From: Neolewinella xylanilytica
Lineage (GTDB): Bacteria; Bacteroidota; Bacteroidia; Chitinophagales; Saprospiraceae
Length of the DNA stretch: 64,000 nt
Direction of reading: 5' to 3'
Assembly (NCBI RefSeq): GCF_002934605.1
Contig: NZ_PTJC01000005.1
Coordinates: forward strand, 930,001-994,000
Part shown: in pieces, positions 15,531 through 23,880 of the stretch
Position numbering within the stretch: the stretch's first letter is position 1
Layout: each line of letters opens with the position of its first letter
Notes under the pieces: generated by a model
What the model saw: only the letters and a program-made list of their open reading frames with translations
What the model was told of the DNA's origin: nothing
Databases searched by the model: none
Position numbers and translations under genes: made by a program

Positions 15531-16741
15531 GGCGATTCTTGATTTTCGGGATTCTTGATTTGTGATTTGGCTGGCGCATGCTTCCGGGATTTGGGGGCCG
15601 TTGCCTGGGCCTATTGTTTTGATAACATGGGGTGGGATGAAGGCGGGCTTATCCGAATACGTAAAATGGAACTATGCGGCGGGTAACCACGCAGTAGCGG
15701 CACAGCCACATCCGTGTCCATCCGTTCCCTAGCGAAGCGATCCGTGCCGGCGCAGCCGGTCTGTGTGAGTGGAGAAGATGGGCGATTCTTGATTTTCGGA
15801 ATTCTTGATTTTTGATTTGGCTGCCGCGTGCTTCCGGGATTTGGGGGCCGTTGCCTGGGCCTATTCGTTTTGATAACATGGCGTGGAATGATAGCGGGCT
15901 TGTTCAAATCCGTGGAATCGAACTATGCTGCGGGTAACCACGCAGTAGCGGCGCAGCCAAATCCGTGTCCATCCGTTCCCTAGCGAAGCGATCCGTGCCG
16001 GCGCAGCCGGTCTGTGTGAGTGGGGAAGATTGGCGATTCTTGATTTTCGGAATTCTTGATTTTTGATTTGGCTGGCGCATGCTTCTGGGATTTGGGGGCC
16101 GTAGCCTGGGATTATTCGTTTTGATAGAATGGCGTGGGATTAAAGCGGGCTTATCCGAATCCGTAAAATGGAACTATGCTGCGAGAAAAATCCGTGGCCG
16201 TCCGTGCCCTTAGCGAAGCGATCCGTGCCGGCGTAGCCGGTCTGTGTGAGTGGAGAAGATTGGCGATTCTTGATTTTCGGAATTCTTGATTTTTGATTTG
16301 GCTGCCGCGTGCTTCCGGGATTTGGGGGCCGTTGCCTGGGATTATTCGTTTTGATAGAATGGCGTGGGATTAAAGTGGGCTTGTTGAAATCCGTGGAATC
16401 AAACTATGCTGCGGGCAACCACGCAGTAGCGGCGCAGCCAATCCGTGTCCTAGCGCAGCGATCCGTGCCGGCGTAGCCGGTCTGTGTGAGTGGAGAAGAT
16501 TGGCGATTCTTGATTTTCGGAATTCTTGATTTTTGATTTGGCTGGCGCATGCTTCTGGGATTTGGGGGCCGTTGCCTGGGATTATTCGTTTTTATAGAAT
16601 CGCGTGGGATGAAAGTGGGCTTGTTGAAATCCGTAGAATCGAACTATGCTGCGGGTAACCACGCAGTAGCGGCGCAGCCAAATCCGTGTCCATCCGTGCC
16701 CTAGCGAAGCGATCCGTGCCGGCGTAGCCGGTCTGTGTTGA
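15531..16741 (+). repeat. Tandem array: five imperfect units of 230-251 bp
   Basis: Units begin with GGCGATTCTTGATTTTCGG at 15531, 15781, 16032, 16262 and 16502; the array ends near 16741. Each unit contains a T-rich part, the phrase GGGATTTGGGGGCCGT, a CTGCG...CGCAG small stem, the word ATCCGTG several times, and a hairpin CCGGC-GNA-GCCGG near its end (15747, 15998, 16228, 16468, 16719) whose loop is GCA in the first two units and GTA in the last three. Frames of up to about 100 codons cross it on the minus strand but are not conserved between units, so I treat it as non-coding. Confidence 0.9.
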
Positions 16742-16823
16742 GATAGCGCCGGACGGAGGATTAAGCCATTGGTTTGCCTACCGCCGAGCGGAATAAAGTC
16801 GGACCGGAGGTCCTCCACCCATA

Positions 16824-16840
16824 TTGGCACCACTGATGCA
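16824..16840 (+). promoter_or_regulatory. Candidate sigma-54 promoter upstream of the third ECF sigma gene
   Basis: TTGGCAC, five bases, then ATGCA. The -24 box is a full match to the sigma-54 consensus and the GG and GC pairs are at exact spacing; the -12 box has one change (ATGCA for TTGCA). Predicted start of transcription is near 16851, giving a leader of about 65 bases to the GTG at 16917. Confidence 0.45.
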
Positions 16841-16916
16841 GTAATCTGTCGAAAAAAGGTAACCCCACTGTAACAAAGCACCGAGGTTCGTCCGTGTACC
16901 AACCAAACGCCCCGAC

Positions 16917-17420
16917 GTGCAAAGCTTTACTTCCCTCATCGATACCGTTCGCGACCGCCTGTACCGGCTGGCCCTGCGAATGACCGGTGATGGGAGCGAA
17001 GCCGAGGACGTCGTACAGGATGTACTCCTCAGCGGATGGCAGCGGCAGGACGAGATCGTGCGGCTCGACAACCCGCCCGCCTGGCTCATGAAGATGACCC
17101 ACAACCGGGCGATCGACCGGTTACGGTCGCGGAAGACGCGCTCGTCGTACGAGCGAGCCGCTGCTCCGGGAGAAGCCTGTGATCGGACACCCCACCGGCT
17201 GGTGGAAACGGAGGATACCCTCCACCACATCCGCCGGCAAATGGAGAAACTGCCCCTGGATCAGCGCACCGTGCTGCAGCTACGGGAAGTGGAAGGCATG
17301 AGCTACCGCGAAATCACCGAGGTGACCGGACTGAAAATGGAGCAGGTGAAAGTCTACCTCCACCGGGGCCGGCAGCGGCTGCGGGAGCTATTAGTAAAAG
17401 AGAAAATCGTCGAACGATGA
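16917..17420 (+). CDS. ECF-type RNA polymerase sigma factor
   Basis: 167-residue sigma-70 family factor with GTG start. Region 2: LIDTVRDRLYRLALRMTGDGSEAEDVVQDVLLSGW and WLMKMTHNRAIDRLRSRK (about 4-70). Region 4: LPLDQRTVLQLREVEGMSYREITEVTGLKMEQVKVYLHRGRQRLRELL (about 107-160). The stop overlaps the next ORF by ATGA, marking a sigma/anti-sigma pair. A candidate sigma-54 promoter lies about 80 bases upstream, which would put this factor in a cascade. Confidence 0.9.
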   Translation: MQSFTSLIDTVRDRLYRLALRMTGDGSEAEDVVQDVLLSGWQRQDEIVRLDNPPAWLMKMTHNRAIDRLRSRKTRSSYERAAAPGEACDRTPHRLVETEDTLHHIRRQMEKLPLDQRTVLQLREVEGMSYREITEVTGLKMEQVKVYLHRGRQRLRELLVKEKIVER

Positions 17421-17881
17421 AGCACGCACAAGCCACCGAACTGATCGAACGCTATTTCGCCGGATCGACCTCGCTGGAGGAAGAGGCCGCGTTGAAGGCA
17501 TACTTCCGCAACGGCGACGTAGCCCCGCAACTCCAACACTACGCCCCACTCTTTCACTACTGGGAGGCGGAACTTGCCACAACGGCCCCGCCGAAGCGTA
17601 CCGCCCCCGTGCGGAAACTCCCGCGGCGCTTGTTGGCGGTCGCCGCGGCAATCCTGTTACTGCTCACCGTGCAATTTGTGCACCGGCAGCAGGCCCCGGA
17701 CGTCACCGGCTTCCCGGTAGCGCAGCGGCAACCGGTAGACTGGAGCCGCCACGAGATAACCGACGAGAAGGAGGCCATGCGCTTCCTCAAAAAGGTGCTG
17801 AAAAACACCTCCGAAAACCTGACCAAGGCACCGGAAATCACCATTCGCGAATTGCGGGAGGTGGAACGGATCCTGGATTAA
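17417..17881 (+). CDS. Putative anti-sigma factor, single-pass membrane protein
   Basis: 154 residues coupled to the sigma gene by ATGA overlap. The cytoplasmic N-terminus (1-65) has the pattern ELIERYFAGSTSLEEEAALKAYF found in Bacteroidota anti-sigma-like proteins. A basic stretch PVRKLPRR precedes one membrane helix (about 71-87, LLAVAAAILLLLTVQFV). The outer 65 residues are helical and charged. Length and position fit an anti-sigma factor, though no zinc-binding motif is present. The two downstream DUF4252 genes complete the module. Confidence 0.7.
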   Translation: MKHAQATELIERYFAGSTSLEEEAALKAYFRNGDVAPQLQHYAPLFHYWEAELATTAPPKRTAPVRKLPRRLLAVAAAILLLLTVQFVHRQQAPDVTGFPVAQRQPVDWSRHEITDEKEAMRFLKKVLKNTSENLTKAPEITIRELREVERILD

Positions 17882-17922
17882 TTAACCCTTACGGCCTAAC
17901 CCGCCGACCAACATATACACCG

Positions 17923-18423
17923 ATGAAATTCCTAAGTGCTTTCCTGTTATTGATCTGCGTTGCTCCCGCGTCCGCGCAAAAAATCGCTCAACTGGACGCC
18001 ATCAGCAACTACTTCAGCGAGTACGTCGACGACGAGCGCTTCACGGCCGTTTACGTCTCCGGAAAAATGTTCGACCTCTTCGAGGATGCCGACCTGGACC
18101 TCGAGGAAATGGACGAAAAGGAGATCGCCGCGATCCGCAACGTCGTACAGGACATCCAGGGCATCCGCGTCCTGCATACCGATATCACCCCCGATCGCTT
18201 TTACCAGGAAGCCAAGCAACGGATCAGCACCGATGCCTACGAGCTCCTCTTCAAGGTGCGTACCCAGGACGGCCAGAACGTCGAGGCCTTCATCCAGGAC
18301 GAGAACGCCGTAGTCAATGAGCTCTTCCTGCTCGTCGGTGCCGACGACACCTTCGCCATGCTCAGCTTCGTGGGCAAGATCGATATCTCCAAACTCGGCG
18401 AGTTGCAGCGCGCCCTCGAGTAA
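17923..18423 (+). CDS. Secreted DUF4252 protein
   Basis: 166 residues with signal peptide (1-18, LLLICVAPASAQ). The mature domain (ISNYFSEYVDDERFTAVYVSGKMFDLF, IRNVVQDIQGIRVLHTD, LLFKVRTQDGQNVEAFI, LLVGADDTFAMLSFVGKIDISKLGELQ) is a full-length DUF4252. These small exported proteins of Bacteroidota occur typically next to ECF sigma/anti-sigma pairs, as here 41 bases after the anti-sigma gene. Molecular function is unknown. The next gene is a diverged copy. Confidence 0.85.
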   Translation: MKFLSAFLLLICVAPASAQKIAQLDAISNYFSEYVDDERFTAVYVSGKMFDLFEDADLDLEEMDEKEIAAIRNVVQDIQGIRVLHTDITPDRFYQEAKQRISTDAYELLFKVRTQDGQNVEAFIQDENAVVNELFLLVGADDTFAMLSFVGKIDISKLGELQRALE

Positions 18424-18445
18424 TCACCCCCTCAATCCTTCCGCC

Positions 18446-18946
18446 ATGCTTAGAATACTACTTCTCCTGTGTTTGCTTTCCTCCGGCATTTCCGCCCAGG
18501 ATCAGGTGATAAGGGACTTCATCAAAGAACACCGCCGGGGGGAGGAGAACGTAGCACTGACGGTCCCCGGCTGGTTGATCGGCCTGGCCAGCGACATTGC
18601 CGAACACGCGACCGACGACCCCCACGAGCAGGCCGTTTTCAGCCTGGCGGGAGAGTTGGGCACCTTGCGGGTCCTTACTTACGATAACGAAGACTTCGAG
18701 GCACCCGGTGCCAGCATCGTTAATCTCCTCTTCAGCCTCGAACGCTACAAGGATTTCGAGCGGTGGGCCGACATTCGTACCCAGGACGGCGAGCGGATCT
18801 CCCTCACCGTCCGGTACAAAAAGGAACGCATCCGCGACCTGGTGGTAGTTCTGCAGGACGGCGAACGCACCACGCTGGTCTCCGCCCGCGCCAATCTAAG
18901 CGCCACGGAGCTGGGGGAGCTGGTAGCTAATTTGGAGGAGCTTTAG
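18446..18946 (+). CDS. Secreted DUF4252-like protein (paralogue)
   Basis: From ATG 18446 the protein has 166 residues, the same length as its neighbour, with a signal peptide ending in SGISAQ. It keeps the pattern VPGWLIGLASDIAEH, LGTLRVLTYDNEDF, WADIRTQDGERISLTVRYKKERIRDLVVVLQDGERTTLVS and the final L(S/D)ATELGELVANLEEL. The open frame extends further upstream to 18317, but that part is a shadow of the preceding gene. It is likely a tandem duplicate and the last gene of the third ECF module. Confidence 0.8.
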   Translation: MLRILLLLCLLSSGISAQDQVIRDFIKEHRRGEENVALTVPGWLIGLASDIAEHATDDPHEQAVFSLAGELGTLRVLTYDNEDFEAPGASIVNLLFSLERYKDFERWADIRTQDGERISLTVRYKKERIRDLVVVLQDGERTTLVSARANLSATELGELVANLEEL

Positions 18947-18974
18947 CAGTTAGTCCGATGTCCCCACCTGCCGT

Positions 18975-19163
18975 ACTAACCACGACCGAAGGAAGCTCCT
19001 ACCATACTACCCCGGATGGCGAAGCCAGCCGACCAAAGCCGCATCTACTAACAGCGACCGCAGGGAGTTACTATCCCACTACCGTACTAACCGCGACCGC
19101 AGGGAGCGACTACCGTACTACCCCGGACGGCGCAGCCGGCCGACTACCGTACTACCGTACTAC
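18975..19163 (+). repeat. Cluster of short repeats with two covarying hairpin elements
   Basis: Three copies of ACTAACnnCGACCGmAGGrAG (about 18976, 19048, 19086) alternate with CTACCGTACTAC words. Two hairpins follow such words: 19013-19031 (CGGATGGC-GAA-GCCAGCCG) and 19124-19142 (CGGACGGC-GCA-GCCGGCCG). They have identical architecture, including an A-G mismatch at the same step, but one pair differs by a compensated change (T-A versus C-G). The array runs straight into the -7 box of the aminotransferase gene. Confidence 0.75.
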
Positions 19164-19168
19164 CTTAG
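19161..19168 (+). promoter_or_regulatory. -7 box, predicted leaderless promoter of the aminotransferase gene
   Basis: TACCTTAG followed by four bases (CGCC) and ATG 19173. The box is formed at the end of the CTACCGTACTAC repeat. No TTG stands at the -33 position. Confidence 0.45.
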
Positions 19169-19172
19169 CGCC

Positions 19173-20348
19173 ATGCGCGCCAACTTCCTGAAACACGTAG
19201 CCCAGACCAGCCCCGCCCCCATGGGACTCGAAATTGCCGGGGGAGAAGGCGTATACCTGATCGATGCGAACGGCAAGCGCTACCTCGACCTGATCGCCGG
19301 CATCGGGGTGAGCGCCCTCGGACACAATCACCCGGCCGTCGTCGAAGCCGTACAACGGCAGGCCGGCACTTACATGCACACCCTCGTTTACGGCGAGTTC
19401 GTGCTGAGTACACAGGTCGAACTGGCTACGCTGCTTTGCGCCCAGCTTCCCGAATCCCTCGATAACGTTTACTTCACCAATTCCGGTACCGAAGCCGTGG
19501 AGGGCGCCATGAAGCTGGCCAAGCGGATCACGGGGCGCACCGGCTTCGTATCCGCCACCCGCAGTTACCACGGCAGCACCCAGGGGGCCGCCAGCCTGAT
19601 GTGGCCGAAGGACTTCACCCGGCCCTTCCACCCCTTGCTTCCGGGGGTGACCCACCTTGACTTCAATTGCGATCACTGTCTGGGGCGCATCACCACCGAT
19701 ACCGCCGCGGTCATCCTGGAAACGGTCCAGGCCGAGTGGGGCATCCGGAAGCCCAGGCCGGAATGGATCCATGCCGTACGCCGCCGCTGCGATGAAACCG
19801 GCGCCCTGCTCATCCTCGACGAGATACAGGCCGGCATGGGCCGCACCGGCACCCTCTTTGCCTTCGAGCAGTACGGCATCGTACCCGATATCTTGTTGCT
19901 CGCGAAAGGTTTCGGCGGCGGAATGCCCCTGGGCGCCTTCGTGGCTTCCCGGAAATTGATGGAGACGCTGACCGTCGATCCCGTGCTAGGCCATATTACT
20001 ACCTTCGGGGGGCATCCGGTGAGCTGTGCCGCAGGCCTGGCCGTACTGCGGGAGCTAATCGATCGTCCAGAACACATCCGGTCGGTGCCGGAGAAGGAAG
20101 CCCTGGTGCACCGCTTATTAGTGCACCCGAAGATCCGGCACCTGCGCTCCGCCGGCCTCTGGATGGCCGTGGAGCTGGACGATTTTGACGAAGTAAGGCG
20201 GGTAATTGCCGGCTGCCTCGAACGCGGTCTGATCACCGACTGGTTCCTGTGGAATGAGCGCAGCCTGCGAATCGCTCCGCCGCTGACCATTTCCGAAGCG
20301 GAACTGGAATGGGCGTGCGGGGTAATCCTGGAGGCGCTAGCGACGTAG
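19173..20348 (+). CDS. Class III (acetylornithine/ornithine-type) aminotransferase
   Basis: PLP-dependent fold-type I enzyme of 391 residues, the standard length. Motifs: AGIGVSALGHNHPAVVEA at the N-terminus, TNSGTEAVEGAMKLAKR, the LDEIQAGMGRTGTLFAFEQYG block with the PLP-contacting aspartate, and the Schiff-base lysine K245 in LLAKGFGGGMP; TFGGHPVSCAAGLAVL follows. Substrate could be acetylornithine, succinylornithine, ornithine, lysine or another omega-amine; no arginine genes are adjacent. The 3' end overlaps the convergent ABC permease by 12 bp. Confidence 0.88.
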   Translation: MRANFLKHVAQTSPAPMGLEIAGGEGVYLIDANGKRYLDLIAGIGVSALGHNHPAVVEAVQRQAGTYMHTLVYGEFVLSTQVELATLLCAQLPESLDNVYFTNSGTEAVEGAMKLAKRITGRTGFVSATRSYHGSTQGAASLMWPKDFTRPFHPLLPGVTHLDFNCDHCLGRITTDTAAVILETVQAEWGIRKPRPEWIHAVRRRCDETGALLILDEIQAGMGRTGTLFAFEQYGIVPDILLLAKGFGGGMPLGAFVASRKLMETLTVDPVLGHITTFGGHPVSCAAGLAVLRELIDRPEHIRSVPEKEALVHRLLVHPKIRHLRSAGLWMAVELDDFDEVRRVIAGCLERGLITDWFLWNERSLRIAPPLTISEAELEWACGVILEALAT

Positions 20349-21971
20349 CCCGCGGAGTGCAAGCAGGCAAACCACCCACGCCACGACCGTACCGAGCGCT
20401 ACCCCGTACGGAATAAAGGTCAGGCCGTAGTGCGCCAGTCCCGCCAAGCTCCCCAGAAACAGGATGAGAAACATCGGCCCGATGGCCTGAAATCCACCGG
20501 CGTTCTTTTCCTGGGAAAAGGGAAGGGAGCGCTCCGTGTACTGAAAGAGGATCGATGCCAGCAGAATGGCCGCCAGACTGAGCAGAATGTCATCGAAGAC
20601 CCCGGCCCCGGCCACGATCCCCACGCAAACGTACACCACCAAACCCACGGGTACGAAGAAGAGGCCGACGACGGCCATCAACTGACCGTACAGGATCGGA
20701 TTCAGTCGCTCGACCGGATTCGTCTGCCATACCCACCCCGCCCGGAAGTTTTCACTCAGCCGCGCCGAAACCAGGGGGCTTACGATCAGAATGGCAAATA
20801 TGTACAGGGACGTAATCACCCCGCCCGGTCCCAGGGGGTCCCCGCCAGCCACGAGGCGTTGCCCCGCGAACCCCACCGCGATCAACAGGGGAATAAGTAG
20901 CCCGGGATAGACTTGCTGCTTATAATTGAAATCGCGGGTCATGAGCGCCGCGTTGAAGCGGTAGCTCCCCCGCTCCGGCCCGGTACGGGTCGTCAGTCGC
21001 CCCCACCAGTTGCGGTAGCGGGCGAAGAAGACCGGAGTCAAGTTCTTTTCGGGGCTGTCGTCCGCCGGCTCCGAGCCGGCGATCCGGACGCCCATCAGCT
21101 GCGATCCGTAGTTGCTTCCCTGGCTGACGTAGTACCGCACCCCCACCGCGGCCGCGCCAATACCGAGCAGCCCCTGTACCAGGCTCAGCGGACGGGCGCC
21201 GAAGTAGGTCACGCTGTCCCAGACACCGCCGAGCCAGAAACCGGGCCAGCAAAATCCCCACGCCGTGCCGACGATCCGGAGGTCGAACACCCCGTCCCCC
21301 GAGTCCGTCAGGTTGATCAGGTTCGGCAGCTGGTACAGCACGATGAACAGGGTGGTCAGGACCACCTGCAGGTACCCCATCACCCTCCGCAACCGGTCCG
21401 GCGACATGCGCCGCAGCAGGGTCAGGTACAGTCCCAGGGTCATGCTAACCACGATCACGGTCAGGAGAACGCAGAGCAGGGCGTACACCGGCACCAGCAG
21501 CGGGGCCAGGTAGAGCAGCGCCAATCCCAGCGGGATCGTCAGCGGCAAAACGAATTTGCTCGCGAATAAGTAGACGTACAGTCCGCGCGACAGACTCAGG
21601 GTAGCGTCCGTAACCGGCCGGCTGTAGAGGAGCGTCAGGTCGCGGGTGTCGAACAGCGTGTCCGTCATCTCGGTCACGAGCATAAAACCCAGGTACACCG
21701 AAATAAAGGTAAAGATCATCCCCACGGCGGTGGCCTTATCGTCTATGGCCAGGTAGAGAAAAACAAGGATGCTGCCAAATATGAATAGCAGACAGTAGAT
21801 CAGGATAGTGTAGTCCGAAGACTTCCCCCTGGTTTGCCCCATCATCTTTAGCGACCGGTCGCCGATCTTCATCTTGCTAGCCAGGATCAGGCGCAGGGCC
21901 CGCGGGTCAGCCCCCAGGCGTTGCCATACGGGCGCCAGGCGCGCCACCGACCACAGCAGCAGCCTATTCAT
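20337..21971 (-). CDS. ABC transporter permease (large multi-spanning)
   Basis: 544 residues from ATG 21971 with about twelve hydrophobic segments, partner of the ATPase whose stop overlaps this start by 8 bp. The pattern (LILASKMKIGDRSLK, TLLYSRPVTDATLSLSRGLYVYLF, ALMTRDFNYKQQVYPGLLIPLL, ENFRAGWVWQTNP) fits ABC-2-type permeases of unknown cargo found in Bacteroidota. A longer frame could begin at 22001, but the overlap ATGAATAG points to 21971. The 3' end overlaps the aminotransferase gene. Confidence 0.8.
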   Translation of the reverse strand: MNRLLLWSVARLAPVWQRLGADPRALRLILASKMKIGDRSLKMMGQTRGKSSDYTILIYCLLFIFGSILVFLYLAIDDKATAVGMIFTFISVYLGFMLVTEMTDTLFDTRDLTLLYSRPVTDATLSLSRGLYVYLFASKFVLPLTIPLGLALLYLAPLLVPVYALLCVLLTVIVVSMTLGLYLTLLRRMSPDRLRRVMGYLQVVLTTLFIVLYQLPNLINLTDSGDGVFDLRIVGTAWGFCWPGFWLGGVWDSVTYFGARPLSLVQGLLGIGAAAVGVRYYVSQGSNYGSQLMGVRIAGSEPADDSPEKNLTPVFFARYRNWWGRLTTRTGPERGSYRFNAALMTRDFNYKQQVYPGLLIPLLIAVGFAGQRLVAGGDPLGPGGVITSLYIFAILIVSPLVSARLSENFRAGWVWQTNPVERLNPILYGQLMAVVGLFFVPVGLVVYVCVGIVAGAGVFDDILLSLAAILLASILFQYTERSLPFSQEKNAGGFQAIGPMFLILFLGSLAGLAHYGLTFIPYGVALGTVVAWVVCLLALRGLRR

Positions 21972-22734
21972 CGCTGTCCAGGTTAAACCGCGGCCCCTCA
22001 CCGCCGGCCCGCCCGCCGGTCAGCTGGGTGAAGAGGTGTTCCAGGTTGTCGCTGTGAGCCCGGGCGTTCAGTTCGGCGAAGGTACCGTTGGCGGCGATGC
22101 GCCCGTCGTTGAGCAGGATGATGCGGTCGCTGATCCGCTCCACCACGTCCATGATGTGGCTGCTGTAGAAGATCGTTTTACCCCGCTCGGTGAGCTGCCG
22201 CAGCAGGTCCTTCACCCGGATGACGCTGTTGGCGTCCAGTCCGTTCAGCGGCTCGTCCATGAAAATCAGGTCGGGGTCGTGCAGCAGGATGCTCGTCAGC
22301 AGCACCTTCTGCCGCATGCCTTTGCTGAAGCTGTCCATGCGCTGGTTGCGCCGGTAGCTGAGGCCCAGGTACTCCTCCAGGCGGGCGGCCCGGTCGCGGA
22401 TGCGCGGCTCTTCCATGCCGTGCAGGCTGCCGACGAGGTCGTAGAATTCGGCCGGGGTAAGCACGTCGTACAGGTCCGCGCTCTCCGGCAGGTAGCCGAT
22501 GCGCCGCTTTACCGATAGCGGGTCTTTTCTCACGTCGATCCCGAGTACCCGTACTTCCCCGTCGAAGCGATTGTCCAGCCCGCCGAGAATCCGCAGGGTC
22601 GTAGTCTTGCCCGCGCCGTTCGGCCCGATGTAGCCGACGATCTGCCCCGGCGCCACGGTTAGGTCCAGCCCGAAGAGGACAGGCTTTTGGTAGTAGCTTT
22701 TGCGCAGTCCGCGCAGTTCGAGAGCAGGGGGCAT
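21964..22734 (-). CDS. ABC transporter ATP-binding protein
   Basis: 256-residue cytosolic ATPase. Walker A is GPNGAGKTTT (about 36-45), the signature is the relaxed SFSKGMRQKV often seen in ABC-2 exporters, Walker B is LIFMDEPLNGLD, and the switch histidine is in YSSHIMDVVE. It works with the permease encoded immediately downstream. A -7-like box (TACCTTAG on the minus strand) lies about 24 bases before the ATG. Cargo unknown. Confidence 0.9.
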   Translation of the reverse strand: MPPALELRGLRKSYYQKPVLFGLDLTVAPGQIVGYIGPNGAGKTTTLRILGGLDNRFDGEVRVLGIDVRKDPLSVKRRIGYLPESADLYDVLTPAEFYDLVGSLHGMEEPRIRDRAARLEEYLGLSYRRNQRMDSFSKGMRQKVLLTSILLHDPDLIFMDEPLNGLDANSVIRVKDLLRQLTERGKTIFYSSHIMDVVERISDRIILLNDGRIAANGTFAELNARAHSDNLEHLFTQLTGGRAGGEGPRFNLDSDE

Positions 22735-22833
22735 GCGGGGTTTTAGGGTTGCCGACTAAGGTACGAACGAATTTCGCGCTGGGTCTTTCGGGCGCCGGAG
22801 CGCGGGAGGAAAGATGGCAACTTCCGGCTTGCG

Positions 22834-22841
22834 TACCTTCG
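22834..22841 (+). promoter_or_regulatory. -7 box, predicted leaderless promoter of holA
   Basis: TACCTTCG followed by four bases (CCCC) and ATG 22846. No -33 TTG at the expected place. The spacing places the transcription start at or next to the start codon. Confidence 0.5.
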
Positions 22842-22845
22842 CCCC

Positions 22846-23880
22846 ATGGACTTCCCCGCCCTACTAAAATCCATCAAGGCTAAGGACTTCAAGCCGGTCT
22901 ACCTGCTCCACGGAGAGGAACCCTACTTCATCGACCAGCTGGAGGAGGCGATCGAACGCCACGCCCTGGCGGAGCACGAACGGGCCTTCAACCAGACCAT
23001 CGCCTACGGCAAGGATACCGAATACCTGCAGATCGTGGACGCCGCCCGTCGCTTCCCGATGATGGCCGAAAGGCAACTGGTGATCCTGCGGGAGGCCCAG
23101 GATATGCGCGACCTGAAGGAACTCGCCGCCTACGTCGATAAGCCGGCTCCGACGACCGTCCTCGTCATCAGCCACAAGCACAAGAAGCTGAACGGTAACC
23201 TGACGCTCTTCAAGAACATCCGTAAGAACGGGGTGGTCTTCGAATCCAAGGCCCTCTACGACAACAAGGTGCCGGCCTGGATCACCCACTACCTGAAGGA
23301 CCGCAAGTACGGCATTAAGCCCGAAGCCAGTACGCTGCTGGCCGAATACCTCGGCACCAGCCTGGGCAAGATCACCAACGAGCTCGACAAGCTCATGCTC
23401 AACCTGGCGAAGGGCACGGAGGTCACCACCGAGATCGTGGAAGAGCAAGTTGGGATCAGCAAGGATTACAACGTCTTCGAACTGCAGCGCGCCATCGGCC
23501 ACGGCGAAAGCACGAAAGCCGCCCGCATTCTCCACTACTTTCGCGCCAACCCCAAAGCCGCCCCGCTGCCGATGGTGACGGGAAGCCTGTACAATTACTT
23601 CAGCAAAGTCTTTTTGCTGAAGGAGCTGCACGCCAAACGGGAGAGCCGGCAGGCCATCATGAGCGCCCTGGGTTTACGCTTCGATTTCTTCCTGGCCGAC
23701 TACGAGCGTACCGCCCGCCAGTACACGCTGAATGACCTCTACACGGTTTTCGCCCTACTGCGGGAATACGATTTGAAGAGCAAAGGGGTTGGCAGCAACC
23801 TGGCGGGAAAGGAAGAAGGCGAACTGATGAAGGAACTGGTGTGGAGAATGATGCACGTGGGCGCGGGCGTCACGCAGTAG
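22846..23880 (+). CDS. holA: DNA polymerase III subunit delta
   Basis: 344-residue clamp-loader subunit that opens the sliding clamp. Recognised from the family pattern: FKPVYLLHGEEPYFIDQLEEAI at the N-terminus, FPMMAERQLVILREAQ, LVISHKHKKLNGNLTLFKNI, LAEYLGTSLGKITNELDKLML, the ISKDYNVFELQRAIG segment at the domain boundary, and a C-terminal helical collar domain. Delta has no functional ATP site, and none is seen. The tail overlaps the convergent histidine kinase by 11 bp. Confidence 0.92.
   Translation: MDFPALLKSIKAKDFKPVYLLHGEEPYFIDQLEEAIERHALAEHERAFNQTIAYGKDTEYLQIVDAARRFPMMAERQLVILREAQDMRDLKELAAYVDKPAPTTVLVISHKHKKLNGNLTLFKNIRKNGVVFESKALYDNKVPAWITHYLKDRKYGIKPEASTLLAEYLGTSLGKITNELDKLMLNLAKGTEVTTEIVEEQVGISKDYNVFELQRAIGHGESTKAARILHYFRANPKAAPLPMVTGSLYNYFSKVFLLKELHAKRESRQAIMSALGLRFDFFLADYERTARQYTLNDLYTVFALLREYDLKSKGVGSNLAGKEEGELMKELVWRMMHVGAGVTQ

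Noticed and set aside
15611..15907. Minus-strand frames in the tandem array as repeat proteins
   Set aside because: The frames are not kept between units, contain stops in other units, and have low-complexity composition.
15531..16741. CRISPR array
   Set aside because: The units are about 240 bp and nearly entirely repetitive. There are no short repeats with unique spacers and no cas genes.
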